Shown here: positions 16,630-24,202 of the stretch, piece by piece | How the letters are laid out: each line of letters starts with the position of its first letter | Numbering within the stretch: position 1 is the first letter of the stretch | NCBI GenBank assembly: GCA_964576515.1 | Contig: CAZNUW010000002.1 | Coordinates: forward strand, 248,001 to 312,000 | Origin: SHVO01 sp964576515 | Lineage (GTDB): Bacteria; Pseudomonadota; Alphaproteobacteria; Rhodospirillales; Rhodospirillaceae | Direction: 5' to 3' | DNA: 64,000 nucleotides | Made by a program: the position numbers and the translations under genes | The notes under the pieces: generated by a model | What the model was told of the DNA's origin: nothing | Database searches by the model: none | Seen by the model: the letters and a program-made list of their open reading frames with translations, nothing else

Positions 16630-17316
16630 TTAGTTGGGGATGATTTCCCAGTCCGTATCGGCGTCGTTGCGGCATGCCGTGCCGTACGCTTCCTCGGAAC
16701 GTCCATCGATCACGATATTCTGGCGGAATTCGCGGCAATAGCGGTCGCCGGCCCATCCATCGCGTGTCGTCGTGATGTCGCCTTCGACACGGCCGTCATT
16801 CCAGTTGATCGGCTCGCCGACCGGCGCGGCGAGGGCGCTGCGATAAGCATCGAAATAAACGCCCCGGGTGCGCGCGCTCAAGCGGTCGCGCACATACGGC
16901 GAGAACACCACAACGCCGCCGGCGGGGTAATAGCCGGAATATCCGTAATAGGGTCGCGCGTAGGGGCGCGGCGCTGGATAGCCGTAGGGCTGGTAGCTGT
17001 AGGGTCGCGGGCCGTAATACATCGGCGGCGCGACGTAGGTGAAACCTAAGGAGAGGTGGTCACCGCCGCGCCATCCTCCGCGATGACCCCACCCGCGGTG
17101 GCCCCAGCCTCTGCGATCCCAGCCGCGGTGGCCCCAGTGTCCGCCCGTGCTGTAGCCGATGCCGAAGCTACTTCCGCCGTAATTATTGAAGCCGGTTGAA
17201 AAGAAGAATCTGTCACGCGCGTCGGCGCGATCCGGCATGGCCGCGACGCCCGCGATGGCAAGTGCGCTCACGGTGACGGCGCGCGCGATTTTCCCGAGAA
17301 CTGAAGAGGCGAACAT
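16630..17316 (-). CDS. Exported Gly/Tyr/Trp-rich protein with 17-kDa-antigen-like C-terminal domain
   Basis: 228 residues from the ATG at 17316, with GAGGGA upstream. A Sec signal peptide (MFASSVLGKIARAVTVSALA, cleavage near ADARD) is followed by a low-complexity part with imperfect WGHRGW repeats (about 62-85). A Tyr/Pro-rich stretch (YGPRPYSYQPYGYPAPRPYA) comes next. The C-terminal 75 residues form the domain shared with the neighbouring lipoprotein, with two conserved Cys (YCREF and TACRN) that could form a disulfide. It is probably an envelope or surface protein; function unknown. Confidence 0.75.
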   Translation of the reverse strand: MFASSVLGKIARAVTVSALAIAGVAAMPDRADARDRFFFSTGFNNYGGSSFGIGYSTGGHWGHRGWDRRGWGHRGWGHRGGWRGGDHLSLGFTYVAPPMYYGPRPYSYQPYGYPAPRPYARPYYGYSGYYPAGGVVVFSPYVRDRLSARTRGVYFDAYRSALAAPVGEPINWNDGRVEGDITTTRDGWAGDRYCREFRQNIVIDGRSEEAYGTACRNDADTDWEIIPN

Positions 17317-17681
17317 GAATCCCTCGTGCCGGATGGGGCCTGATGATGTGGACCGATCAATGTGGGATTGCGCTTCGTACCCCGGGTCGGACGCCGCCGT
17401 CTTCCCGTCTGCCGAAATGCCTCCCGCCTGATGCCGGTTATGCCCAAAAAGGCGGGCCAAATTAAGGCGATCACACCAGGCGGTGACAGCCTTGTAACGC
17501 GGTGCGGGCGGGGGCGGCACCTAAAGTAATAGGATACGGCCCGGGCGTCGCGAGGCGCCAGGGCCGCCCACTTTTTCGATCATAAATTCAACAGGTTCGC
17601 GATATACTCATGATTGGATTGTCACAGCCCGAAAGCGAGCTTGTCGCCAGCGACAACCGCGAGAAGCGTACGGATGGACCG

Positions 17682-18359
17682 ATGCGAGTGCTCGTGATCG
17701 AGGACGACCGCGAAGCCGCGGAATTTCTGACCAAAGGGTTGCGCGAAAGCGGATACACCGTCGACCATGCGTCGGACGGCCGCGAGGGCCTGTTCCTCGC
17801 GCTCTCGGAACCCTACGACGTCATGGTGGTCGACCGCATGCTGCCCGGCCCGGACGGCCTTTCCATTGTCGAGTCCGTGCGGAAGTCGAACATCGCAACG
17901 CCCGTCCTTTTCCTCAGCGCTCTCGGCGAAGTCGAAGACCGCGTCGCCGGCTTGAAAGCGGGCGGCGACGACTACCTTGCGAAGCCGTTCGCGTTCTCCG
18001 AACTGCTCGCGCGCCTCGAAGCGCTGATGCGCCGTTCGGGCGTCTCGCCTGAAAACACGCAACTGAAGGTCGGCGATCTGGAGATGGACCTGCTCGCGCG
18101 CAAGGTGGTGCGGCAGGGGAAGCGCGTTTACCTGCATCCGCGCGAGTTCCGCCTGCTTGAATACCTCATGCGCCACGCCGGCCAAGTCGTGACGCGGACG
18201 ATGCTGCTTGAGAACGTGTGGGAGTATCACTTCGATCCGCAGACCAACGTGATCGACGTGCATATCAGCCGCCTGCGCCAGAAGATCGACAAGCCGTTCG
18301 ATAAACCGATCCTGCAAACCGTTCGCGGCGCCGGCTACAAGCTCGAACCCGCGGCCTGA
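17682..18359 (+). CDS. OmpR-family response regulator
   Basis: 225 residues from the ATG at 17682. An in-frame ATG at 17610 would add 24 residues with no family similarity. The receiver domain has the acidic pair EDD (residues 7-9), phospho-acceptor D51 in VVDRMLPG and the conserved K in YLAKPFAF. The winged-helix output domain (about 125-222) shows LHPREFRLLEYLMRHAGQVVTR and NVIDVHISRLRQKID. It pairs with the kinase gene that starts 8 bases later. The pair resembles alphaproteobacterial OmpR/PhoB-class systems of unknown signal. Confidence 0.93.
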   Translation: MRVLVIEDDREAAEFLTKGLRESGYTVDHASDGREGLFLALSEPYDVMVVDRMLPGPDGLSIVESVRKSNIATPVLFLSALGEVEDRVAGLKAGGDDYLAKPFAFSELLARLEALMRRSGVSPENTQLKVGDLEMDLLARKVVRQGKRVYLHPREFRLLEYLMRHAGQVVTRTMLLENVWEYHFDPQTNVIDVHISRLRQKIDKPFDKPILQTVRGAGYKLEPAA

Positions 18360-18367
18360 GCGGCCCC

Positions 18368-19831
18368 ATGCAGCGGATCTCCCGCATTTTCGGCTCCATC
18401 ACGTTCCGGCTTGCGGTCGTCTATACGCTGATCTTCGGGGTTTCCGTCGGCGGCCTTTTCTATTTCGTCTTCTGGGCGACCGCCGGGTTCGCCGAACAGC
18501 AGATGGAAGCCGCCATCGAGGCCGAAGTCGTCACCTTCCAGGAAAGCCTCGCGCGCGCGGGCGTCCAAGGGTTGATCATGGCGGTCAATCGCCGCGCCGA
18601 CCCCAATACGAACCGTGACGGCGTCTATCTATTGGTCGACCGCCTCGGGACGCCGCTTGCCGGAAATATGCGCGTGTGGCCGCAGCGCTACGGCAGCGAG
18701 GATGTCTGGATCAATTTCAGCATCAGCGACAACCGCGGTCTTGAACCCGCGATGGCCGATGTGCGGGCGCTTCAACTGATGGACCCCAGTAGCGGCGTCC
18801 GGTTGCTCGTTGGCCGCGATGTGCGGGCCGCCCGCGTTTTCCGCGCGCGCTTGCAAGACTCCTTGAACGTCGGCCTCGCGCTGACGATCGCCTTGGGTCT
18901 CATCGGCGGTTTCATCTTCAGCCGAACCATCATGGGCCGGATTGAATCCGTGACCCGCACTTGCCGGAGCATCATGTCCGGCGACTTGAGCAAGCGCGTC
19001 CCTGTCGCGCGCCGCAACGACGAACTGGGCCAGCTTTCCGTCAGTATCAACTCGATGCTGGATCAGATCGAACGTCTGATGCGCGGCATGCAGCAAGTCT
19101 CGGAAAGCGTCGCGCACGACCTGCGCACGCCGTTGACGCGATTGCGCAGCCGGCTTGAGAACGCGCTGCGTCACATGGACGATCCGGCGCAGCGCGTTGC
19201 GATCGAGGGCGCGCTGGAGGATGCCGACAGCTTGCTCGCAACGTTCGCAGCGCTCTTGCGGGTGGCGCGCGCCGAGGCGGGAACGCAGCGCAATTTCGTC
19301 GACATCGATTTGTACGCGCTTGCCGAGGAGGTCGCGGACCTCTATGGCCCCTTGGCGGAGGAGAAGGGCCTTGGGTTCGTTTCGCGGTTCGAGCAAGGGG
19401 TGTTTGTGAAGGGCGATCCCAACCTTCTGGCCCAGGCGCTCGCGAACCTTATCGACAACGCGATCAAATATACCGCGGAGGGCGCGGTCACGGTTGTGTT
19501 GACGCGCCAAAAGGGGCTGCCGGTCTTCATTGTCTGCGATACGGGGCCGGGTGTTCCGGACGAATACAAGGACAAGGTGCTGGAACGTCTGTTCCGATTG
19601 GAGCAGAGCCGGACCTCGCCAGGAAGCGGTCTGGGGCTCGCGCTCGTCGCCGCTGTCGCGAAATCGCACGGGTTGGAATTGAAGTTGGAAGACAATACAC
19701 CCGGCTTGAAAGTGTCGTTGCACTTCCCCGCCAGCGCGGTCACTACCGACCCCAAACTGGCGCCGGCCGCCGCGAAGGCTTTGCCCGCGCCGGAGAAGGG
19801 ACGCCCGGCTCCAACACCCGCACTCGCCTAA
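18368..19831 (+). CDS. Sensor histidine kinase, HAMP type
   Basis: 487 residues. TM1 is near 14-38, followed by a periplasmic sensor of about 125 residues, TM2 near 167-187 and HAMP (about 188-240). The phospho-acceptor is H250 in SESVAHDLRTPLTRLRSRLE. The ATPase has N box NLIDNAIKY, G1 DTGPGVP and G2 GSGLGLAL. A Pro/Ala-rich tail of about 30 residues ends the protein. It is the partner of the response regulator encoded just upstream. The sensed signal is not apparent. Confidence 0.93.
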   Translation: MQRISRIFGSITFRLAVVYTLIFGVSVGGLFYFVFWATAGFAEQQMEAAIEAEVVTFQESLARAGVQGLIMAVNRRADPNTNRDGVYLLVDRLGTPLAGNMRVWPQRYGSEDVWINFSISDNRGLEPAMADVRALQLMDPSSGVRLLVGRDVRAARVFRARLQDSLNVGLALTIALGLIGGFIFSRTIMGRIESVTRTCRSIMSGDLSKRVPVARRNDELGQLSVSINSMLDQIERLMRGMQQVSESVAHDLRTPLTRLRSRLENALRHMDDPAQRVAIEGALEDADSLLATFAALLRVARAEAGTQRNFVDIDLYALAEEVADLYGPLAEEKGLGFVSRFEQGVFVKGDPNLLAQALANLIDNAIKYTAEGAVTVVLTRQKGLPVFIVCDTGPGVPDEYKDKVLERLFRLEQSRTSPGSGLGLALVAAVAKSHGLELKLEDNTPGLKVSLHFPASAVTTDPKLAPAAAKALPAPEKGRPAPTPALA

Positions 19832-19899
19832 CCTCGCACCGGCAACCGCCGTCGGCGCTCACGCGTTGCTGCCCGGAAGACGTGGTCGCGGGGCGTTCG

Positions 19900-20085
19900 A
19901 TGCTACAGCTCAAGTATTTCGCTTATCTTGCGGTGATCTGCGCGGTTTTGCTCGATCTGTGCAGCAGCAACCCCGACGCCAGCGCCGGCATGCGCCTCGG
20001 CCTCAATGGAGCGGCCCTGGTTTTCGCACTGATCGGATTGGGCGGACTTGCCTATGTCGGCACGCGCTTTCGCCGGCGCTCGTAA
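19900..20085 (+). CDS. Small predicted membrane protein
   Basis: 61 residues from the ATG at 19900 with GGGGCG upstream; an in-frame GTG at 19882 would add 6. It has two hydrophobic segments (FAYLAVICAVLLDLC and LVFALIGLGGLAYVG) separated by a short polar loop, and an RFRRRS basic end that would sit in the cytoplasm. It is not a family I recognise. It follows the histidine kinase gene by about 70 bases and may be co-transcribed. Confidence 0.45.
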   Translation: MLQLKYFAYLAVICAVLLDLCSSNPDASAGMRLGLNGAALVFALIGLGGLAYVGTRFRRRS

Positions 20086-20389
20086 CCTTCTTTATTTTTT
20101 CTTTATACCGCCTACCGGCGATTGCGATGCCCGCGATTGTGCGCGGGCGATGAAAGTCCCGTAAAAAATACCATATTTTCCAGTCTGTTACGACACAGGG
20201 CGGTTCCGCATGCGCTGTGCGCGCCGGATTTTAACGCCCCGGCCGGCCGTCGAAGTTCACATACTTTCTTTATACGGCCCTCCCGCTTTCCACATCGCGA
20301 TTTTACGGTGTGCCGCGCCATCTTTTCCCCAGACGTGAAGGACGGAGTCCAGAGATGGAATCCGGGGACACGAGCAGGGAGCTTCAAGG
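20086..20389 (+). other. Leader/promoter region of the ECF sigma gene
   Basis: 304 bases with no supportable gene. It is richer in A/T than its surroundings, with T runs at 20093-20101 and an A run near 20163-20168, consistent with promoters. I looked for an EcfG-type promoter (GGAAC and CGTT elements at the usual spacing) and did not find a convincing one. No small NepR-like anti-sigma frame is visible. Confidence 0.4.
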
Positions 20390-20893
20390 ATGTCGACCTT
20401 TCAGGCTGAAATTCAGGTGTTGTTGCCGGATCTCGCGCGGTTTGCCCGCGTGCTGACGCGCAATGAGGACGACGCCCACGACCTCGTGCAGGACTGTGTC
20501 GAACGCGCGCTGCGCAAGCAGGCGCTGTTTCAGCAGGGCACAAGCTTGAAGTCCTGGCTCTTCACCCTGATGCGCAATGTTTTCATCAGCCAGAAACGCC
20601 GCGAGACCCTGGACCGCCGTTATGTGGCGATGGCCGACGACGGGAACGCGCGGGTTCAGGTTCCGGGCCAGCTCAACAGCGTCTTCTTGAAGCAGACCAT
20701 GCGCGCCCTGCGCCGCCTGTCGTCGAACGAACGTCAAGCCATCATCGTTCTCGGCGTTCATGAAGGCAGTCAGCAGGAAGTCGCGCAGGACATGAATGAG
20801 CCCGTCGGCACCGTGAAATCCCGGCTGTGCCGGGGCCGCGCGCATCTGCGCGCCGCGATGGGCCTTGAAGGGGCCATGCTGGCGACGGCCTAG
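20390..20893 (+). CDS. ECF-type RNA polymerase sigma factor
   Basis: 167 residues. Region 2 (LPDLARFARVLTRNEDDAHDLVQDCVERAL, with the NEDDAxDLVQD hallmark and SWLFTLMRNVFI) is followed by region 4 (LRRLSSNERQAIIVLGVHEGSQQEVAQDMNEPVGTVKSRLCRGR), an HTH for the -35 element. Length and motifs are those of small alphaproteobacterial ECF sigmas related to the EcfG/RpoE groups. No anti-sigma gene lies next to it, so its control is not evident. A strong terminator follows at 20968-20999. Confidence 0.93.
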   Translation: MSTFQAEIQVLLPDLARFARVLTRNEDDAHDLVQDCVERALRKQALFQQGTSLKSWLFTLMRNVFISQKRRETLDRRYVAMADDGNARVQVPGQLNSVFLKQTMRALRRLSSNERQAIIVLGVHEGSQQEVAQDMNEPVGTVKSRLCRGRAHLRAAMGLEGAMLATA

Positions 20894-20967
20894 CGTTCGT
20901 AACGAATTTTCGGAATCCATCGTCGCGGTATCTCCCATCCCCCATCACGCCGCACGGTGGTAACTTG

Positions 20968-20999
20968 AGCCCCGCAACGAATCACATCGCTGCGGGGCT
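20968..20999 (+). terminator. Rho-independent terminator after the sigma factor gene
   Basis: Perfect 9-bp stem AGCCCCGCA / TGCGGGGCT with a 14-base loop, followed directly by TTTTTCTTTCT. It isolates the sigma gene from the M61 peptidase gene. Confidence 0.85.
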
Positions 21000-21046
21000 T
21001 TTTCTTTCTGCTAAGCTGCGGCGTTCAATGTTCGGGGGGACATATC

Positions 21047-22969
21047 GTGCGACTGGGACTCTGGTGCGCCGCGTTCATGCTGGCGCTCGCATCTATGACG
21101 CCGGCTTCCGCCGCTGATTTGACCCTCGCGGCCATGCCCGCGCCGCTTCCGCCGCCGCGCGATGAAGCTTATCCGGGCACGATCAAGCTCCATGTGGACG
21201 CCACGAATACCGCGCAAAGGATATTTTCAGTGCGTCAGACAATCCCCGCGTCGCCGGGGCCGATGACGCTGCTTTTTCCGCAGTGGCTTCCCGCCAACCA
21301 TGCGCCGCGCGGGGCCATCGATAAGCTGAGCGGTCTGATCGTCCGCGCCAATGGCCAGCGGCTCGAATGGCGCCGCGACTCCGTCGAGGTGTATGCGTTT
21401 CACGTCGAGGTGCCGCAGGGTGCTGCGGCGCTTGACGTGGACTTTCAGTTCGTCACGCCGACGGCGGGCGACCAGGGGCGCGTCGTGATGACGCCCGAGA
21501 TGCTCAATCTCCAATGGAATTCCGTAGTGTTGTATCCGGCGGGGTACTACGCCAGCCGGATTCCGGTTGAAGCCAGCGTGAAGCTGCCGGACGGTTGGTC
21601 GGTCGGAACCGCGCTGGAAACCGCGGCGAACGCCGACGGCATTACGGCGTTCAAACCGGTCTCCCTTGAAGTGCTGATCGACTCACCGGTCTTCGCGGGC
21701 CGGCATTTCAAACGCGTCGAACTCGATCCGAAGGGCCGCTCGCGCGTGACCCTGAATATCATGGCGGACGAGGCGGACCAGTTGGAGGCGAAGCCCGAAC
21801 ATATCGAGGCGCACCGCAACCTCGTGCGGCAGGCGGATATGCTGTTCGGTGCCCGTCATTTCGACCACTACGATTTCCTGCTGGCGCTCTCCGATCGCAT
21901 GGGCGGGATCGGCCTCGAGCACCAGCGCTCCAGCGAGAACGGCACGACCTCGCGCTATTTCACGGAGTGGGACCGCCGCTTCACCAGCCGCGACCTGTTG
22001 CCGCACGAATATGCGCATTCCTGGAACGGGAAGTACCGGCGGCCGGCGGACCTGTGGACGCCCAATTACAACGTGCCCATGCGCGATTCGCTCCTCTGGC
22101 TCTACGAGGGTCAGACGCAGTATTGGGGGTACGTGCTCGCCGCCCGTGCCGGCCTTTGGACGAAACAACAGGCCCTGGACGCGCTCGCGGCGACGGCGGC
22201 GCTCTACGATCATCGCGTCGGGCGGGAATGGAAACCGCTTCAGGATACGACCAACGATCCCATCACCATCGCGCGTCGCCCGCAGCCTTGGTCGAGTTGG
22301 CAGCGCGGCGAGGACTATTACTCGGAAGGCTTGTTGGTTTGGCTGGATGTCGACACCGTCTTGCGCGAACGCACCAACGGCCGCCGGTCTCTCGACGACT
22401 TTGCTCGCGCATTCTTCGGCCAGGACGACGGCGCGTGGGAACGGCCGGTGACCTATACGTTCGACGACGTGGTCGCGATCCTCAATGAGTTCGTCAGCTA
22501 CGATTGGGCCACTTTCCTGCGCCAGCGCCTGGACGGCCATGGGCCGGGCGCGCCGCTCGATGGGATTTCGCGCGGCGGCTACCGGTTGGTTTATACGGAT
22601 GAACCCACGGAGCTTTTCCGTACCCTTGAAACGCAACGCCGCACCGTCGACTTCACGTATTCCATCGGCGCAATCGTCAATTCCGAAGGCCAGCTTACGA
22701 ACGTGCTGTGGGACGGGCCGATTTTCAAACAAGGACTCGCGATCGGCGCGCGGATCCTCGCCGTGAACGGCAAGGCCTACGAAGCGGACCGGATGAAAGA
22801 GGCCGTGAAAGCCTCAAAGGCAGGCGGGAAGATCGAATTGATCGTCAGGGTGGGCGACGATGTGCGCACCCTGACGCTCGATTACAATGGCGGTCTGCGA
22901 TATCCGAGGCTGGAGCGGATCGAGAAGTCGCCCGCTCGCCTCGACGATATCGTTGCCGCGCGGAAGTAG
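21047..22969 (+). CDS. M61 family metallopeptidase (glycyl aminopeptidase type, with PDZ domain)
   Basis: 640 residues, GTG start, with a GGGGGGA ribosome site six bases upstream. A Sec signal peptide ends near ASAAD (residue 22). The gluzincin zinc site is H320-E-Y-A-H324 with the third ligand Glu in WLYEGQTQYW (about 354). A C-terminal PDZ-like domain (about 550-625, GPIFKQGLAIGARILAVNGK) is normal for M61. It is a periplasmic zinc peptidase releasing N-terminal residues, Gly/Ala-preferring in studied members. It is convergent with the DUF6491-like gene with a 2-base gap. Confidence 0.93.
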   Translation: MRLGLWCAAFMLALASMTPASAADLTLAAMPAPLPPPRDEAYPGTIKLHVDATNTAQRIFSVRQTIPASPGPMTLLFPQWLPANHAPRGAIDKLSGLIVRANGQRLEWRRDSVEVYAFHVEVPQGAAALDVDFQFVTPTAGDQGRVVMTPEMLNLQWNSVVLYPAGYYASRIPVEASVKLPDGWSVGTALETAANADGITAFKPVSLEVLIDSPVFAGRHFKRVELDPKGRSRVTLNIMADEADQLEAKPEHIEAHRNLVRQADMLFGARHFDHYDFLLALSDRMGGIGLEHQRSSENGTTSRYFTEWDRRFTSRDLLPHEYAHSWNGKYRRPADLWTPNYNVPMRDSLLWLYEGQTQYWGYVLAARAGLWTKQQALDALAATAALYDHRVGREWKPLQDTTNDPITIARRPQPWSSWQRGEDYYSEGLLVWLDVDTVLRERTNGRRSLDDFARAFFGQDDGAWERPVTYTFDDVVAILNEFVSYDWATFLRQRLDGHGPGAPLDGISRGGYRLVYTDEPTELFRTLETQRRTVDFTYSIGAIVNSEGQLTNVLWDGPIFKQGLAIGARILAVNGKAYEADRMKEAVKASKAGGKIELIVRVGDDVRTLTLDYNGGLRYPRLERIEKSPARLDDIVAARK

Positions 22970-22971
22970 GC

Positions 22972-23340
22972 TTATCGCTTCGTCAGCAACGTGTCGGCTT
23001 CCGCCTTATCGATCGTGACGATCTGCTCGATCATGCAATTCGCGCCGGCCGGCTGAAGCACGGTGATGGCGTTCGAGGTGCACAGTTCACCGGTGGGCGT
23101 CGAGTGACCGATGCCGCTGAACTTCATGCCCGAACAGGTGCCGCGCATGTCGACGCGCTTGAATTCGTCGCGGCCGCGCATCTTGAGCACGATGGTCTTG
23201 TCGTCGACGATGGGCGATTCCCTGATGTCGCTCAGCCGGACGCACTTTTGCGTCGAGCCGACGGCGTCTTGCGCCACGGCGGACGTTGCGCCGGCGCCGA
23301 GTGCCAGGATCGCCGCGAGGGCGAGGATTGAAGTCTTCAT
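22972..23340 (-). CDS. DUF6491-like small exported protein
   Basis: 122 residues with a Sec signal peptide (MKTSILALAAILALGAGATS, cleavage near AVAQD). The mature part has CVRLSDIRESPIVDDKTIVL, MRGRDEFKRVDMRGTCSGM and STPTGELCTSNAITVLQP, the pattern of the DUF6491 family: four spaced Cys and the IDDKTI-type turn. Function is unknown for the family, and periplasmic location is expected. It has its own upstream region (158 bases before the KdpE-like gene's stop). Confidence 0.75.
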   Translation of the reverse strand: MKTSILALAAILALGAGATSAVAQDAVGSTQKCVRLSDIRESPIVDDKTIVLKMRGRDEFKRVDMRGTCSGMKFSGIGHSTPTGELCTSNAITVLQPAGANCMIEQIVTIDKAEADTLLTKR

Positions 23341-23498
23341 GTGAGCCTCTCTGTGACTTGCGCGTTGGACGTAAGTATTGTGAGACCTCAGATAGCGGAC
23401 GATTTGGGCAATATTATGCTCCAGGTGTTATGCGGGGAAACAACAACCGGTATCCCCGAGTACGTTGATTCTCCTGACAATTCCCCCGGATATGAAAA

Positions 23499-24191
23499 TT
23501 AACCGGTCTGGAGGCGGTAACCTACCCCGGGTTCGGTCACCAGATATTTCGGCGCGGCGGGTTCCTTTTCCAACTTTTGGCGCAACTGCCCGATATAGAC
23601 CCGTAAATACTGGGTTTCCTCGACATAGGCCTGTCCCCAAACCTCCTGCAGAAGTTGCTGGTGGGTGATCACCTTGCCGGGGTGCGAGGCGAGAATCCGC
23701 AAAAGGTCGTATTCCTTGCGCGACAGCCGGACGGGTGTGCCGGCCACCGTCACCAGGCGCTTGGAAAGATCGATCGCGATGTCGCCGGCGGCGATGAGCG
23801 GTCCGGCGTCGCTGCCGTCGCGGGGTCCCTGACGCAAGGCGACGCGCATGCGGGCGAGAAGTTCGCCCATGCTGAAAGGCTTGGTCACGTAGTCGTTGGC
23901 GCCGCGATCCAGCGCCTCGATCTTGTCCGTATCGTCGGACCGCAACGACAGGACGATGATGGGGATGGTCGACCACTCGCGGACAAGTTTGATGACGTCC
24001 AGGCCGTCCATGTCCGGAAGGCCGAGATCGAGGATCAGCAGTTCGGGTTTTTGAACCGTGCAGGCCCGCACACCTTCCTTGCCGTTCTCGGCCTCGATGA
24101 CCTGGAAGTCGTGCGCCTGCAAACTCGCACGCAGAAAACGCCGGATCTGCGGCTCGTCGTCGACAATCAAAACTTTCGGTCCGGTGGTCAT
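23499..24191 (-). CDS. kdpE: KdpE-type response regulator
   Basis: 230 residues. The receiver domain has acidic residues in IVDDEPQIRRFLR, phospho-acceptor D55 in LILDLGLPDMDGLDVIK, and YVTKPFSMGELLARMRVALR, which is highly characteristic of KdpE. The OmpR-type winged helix carries LSRKEYDLLRILASHPGKVITHQQLL and TQYLRVYIGQLRQKLE, again KdpE-like. In other bacteria KdpE drives the potassium ATPase operon kdpFABC, which is absent from this window. It starts 11 bases after the kinase gene. Confidence 0.92.
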   Translation of the reverse strand: MTTGPKVLIVDDEPQIRRFLRASLQAHDFQVIEAENGKEGVRACTVQKPELLILDLGLPDMDGLDVIKLVREWSTIPIIVLSLRSDDTDKIEALDRGANDYVTKPFSMGELLARMRVALRQGPRDGSDAGPLIAAGDIAIDLSKRLVTVAGTPVRLSRKEYDLLRILASHPGKVITHQQLLQEVWGQAYVEETQYLRVYIGQLRQKLEKEPAAPKYLVTEPGVGYRLQTG

Positions 24192-24202
24192 CGCCTAAAG
24201 TC

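Noticed and set aside
18629..19723. Long minus-strand frame (364 codons) opposite the histidine kinase gene
   Set aside because: A shadow of a high-GC gene. The plus strand encodes a complete kinase with all motifs in order.
20086..20389. EcfG-type promoter in front of the ECF sigma gene
   Set aside because: I could not find GGAAC and CGTT elements at the required spacing.
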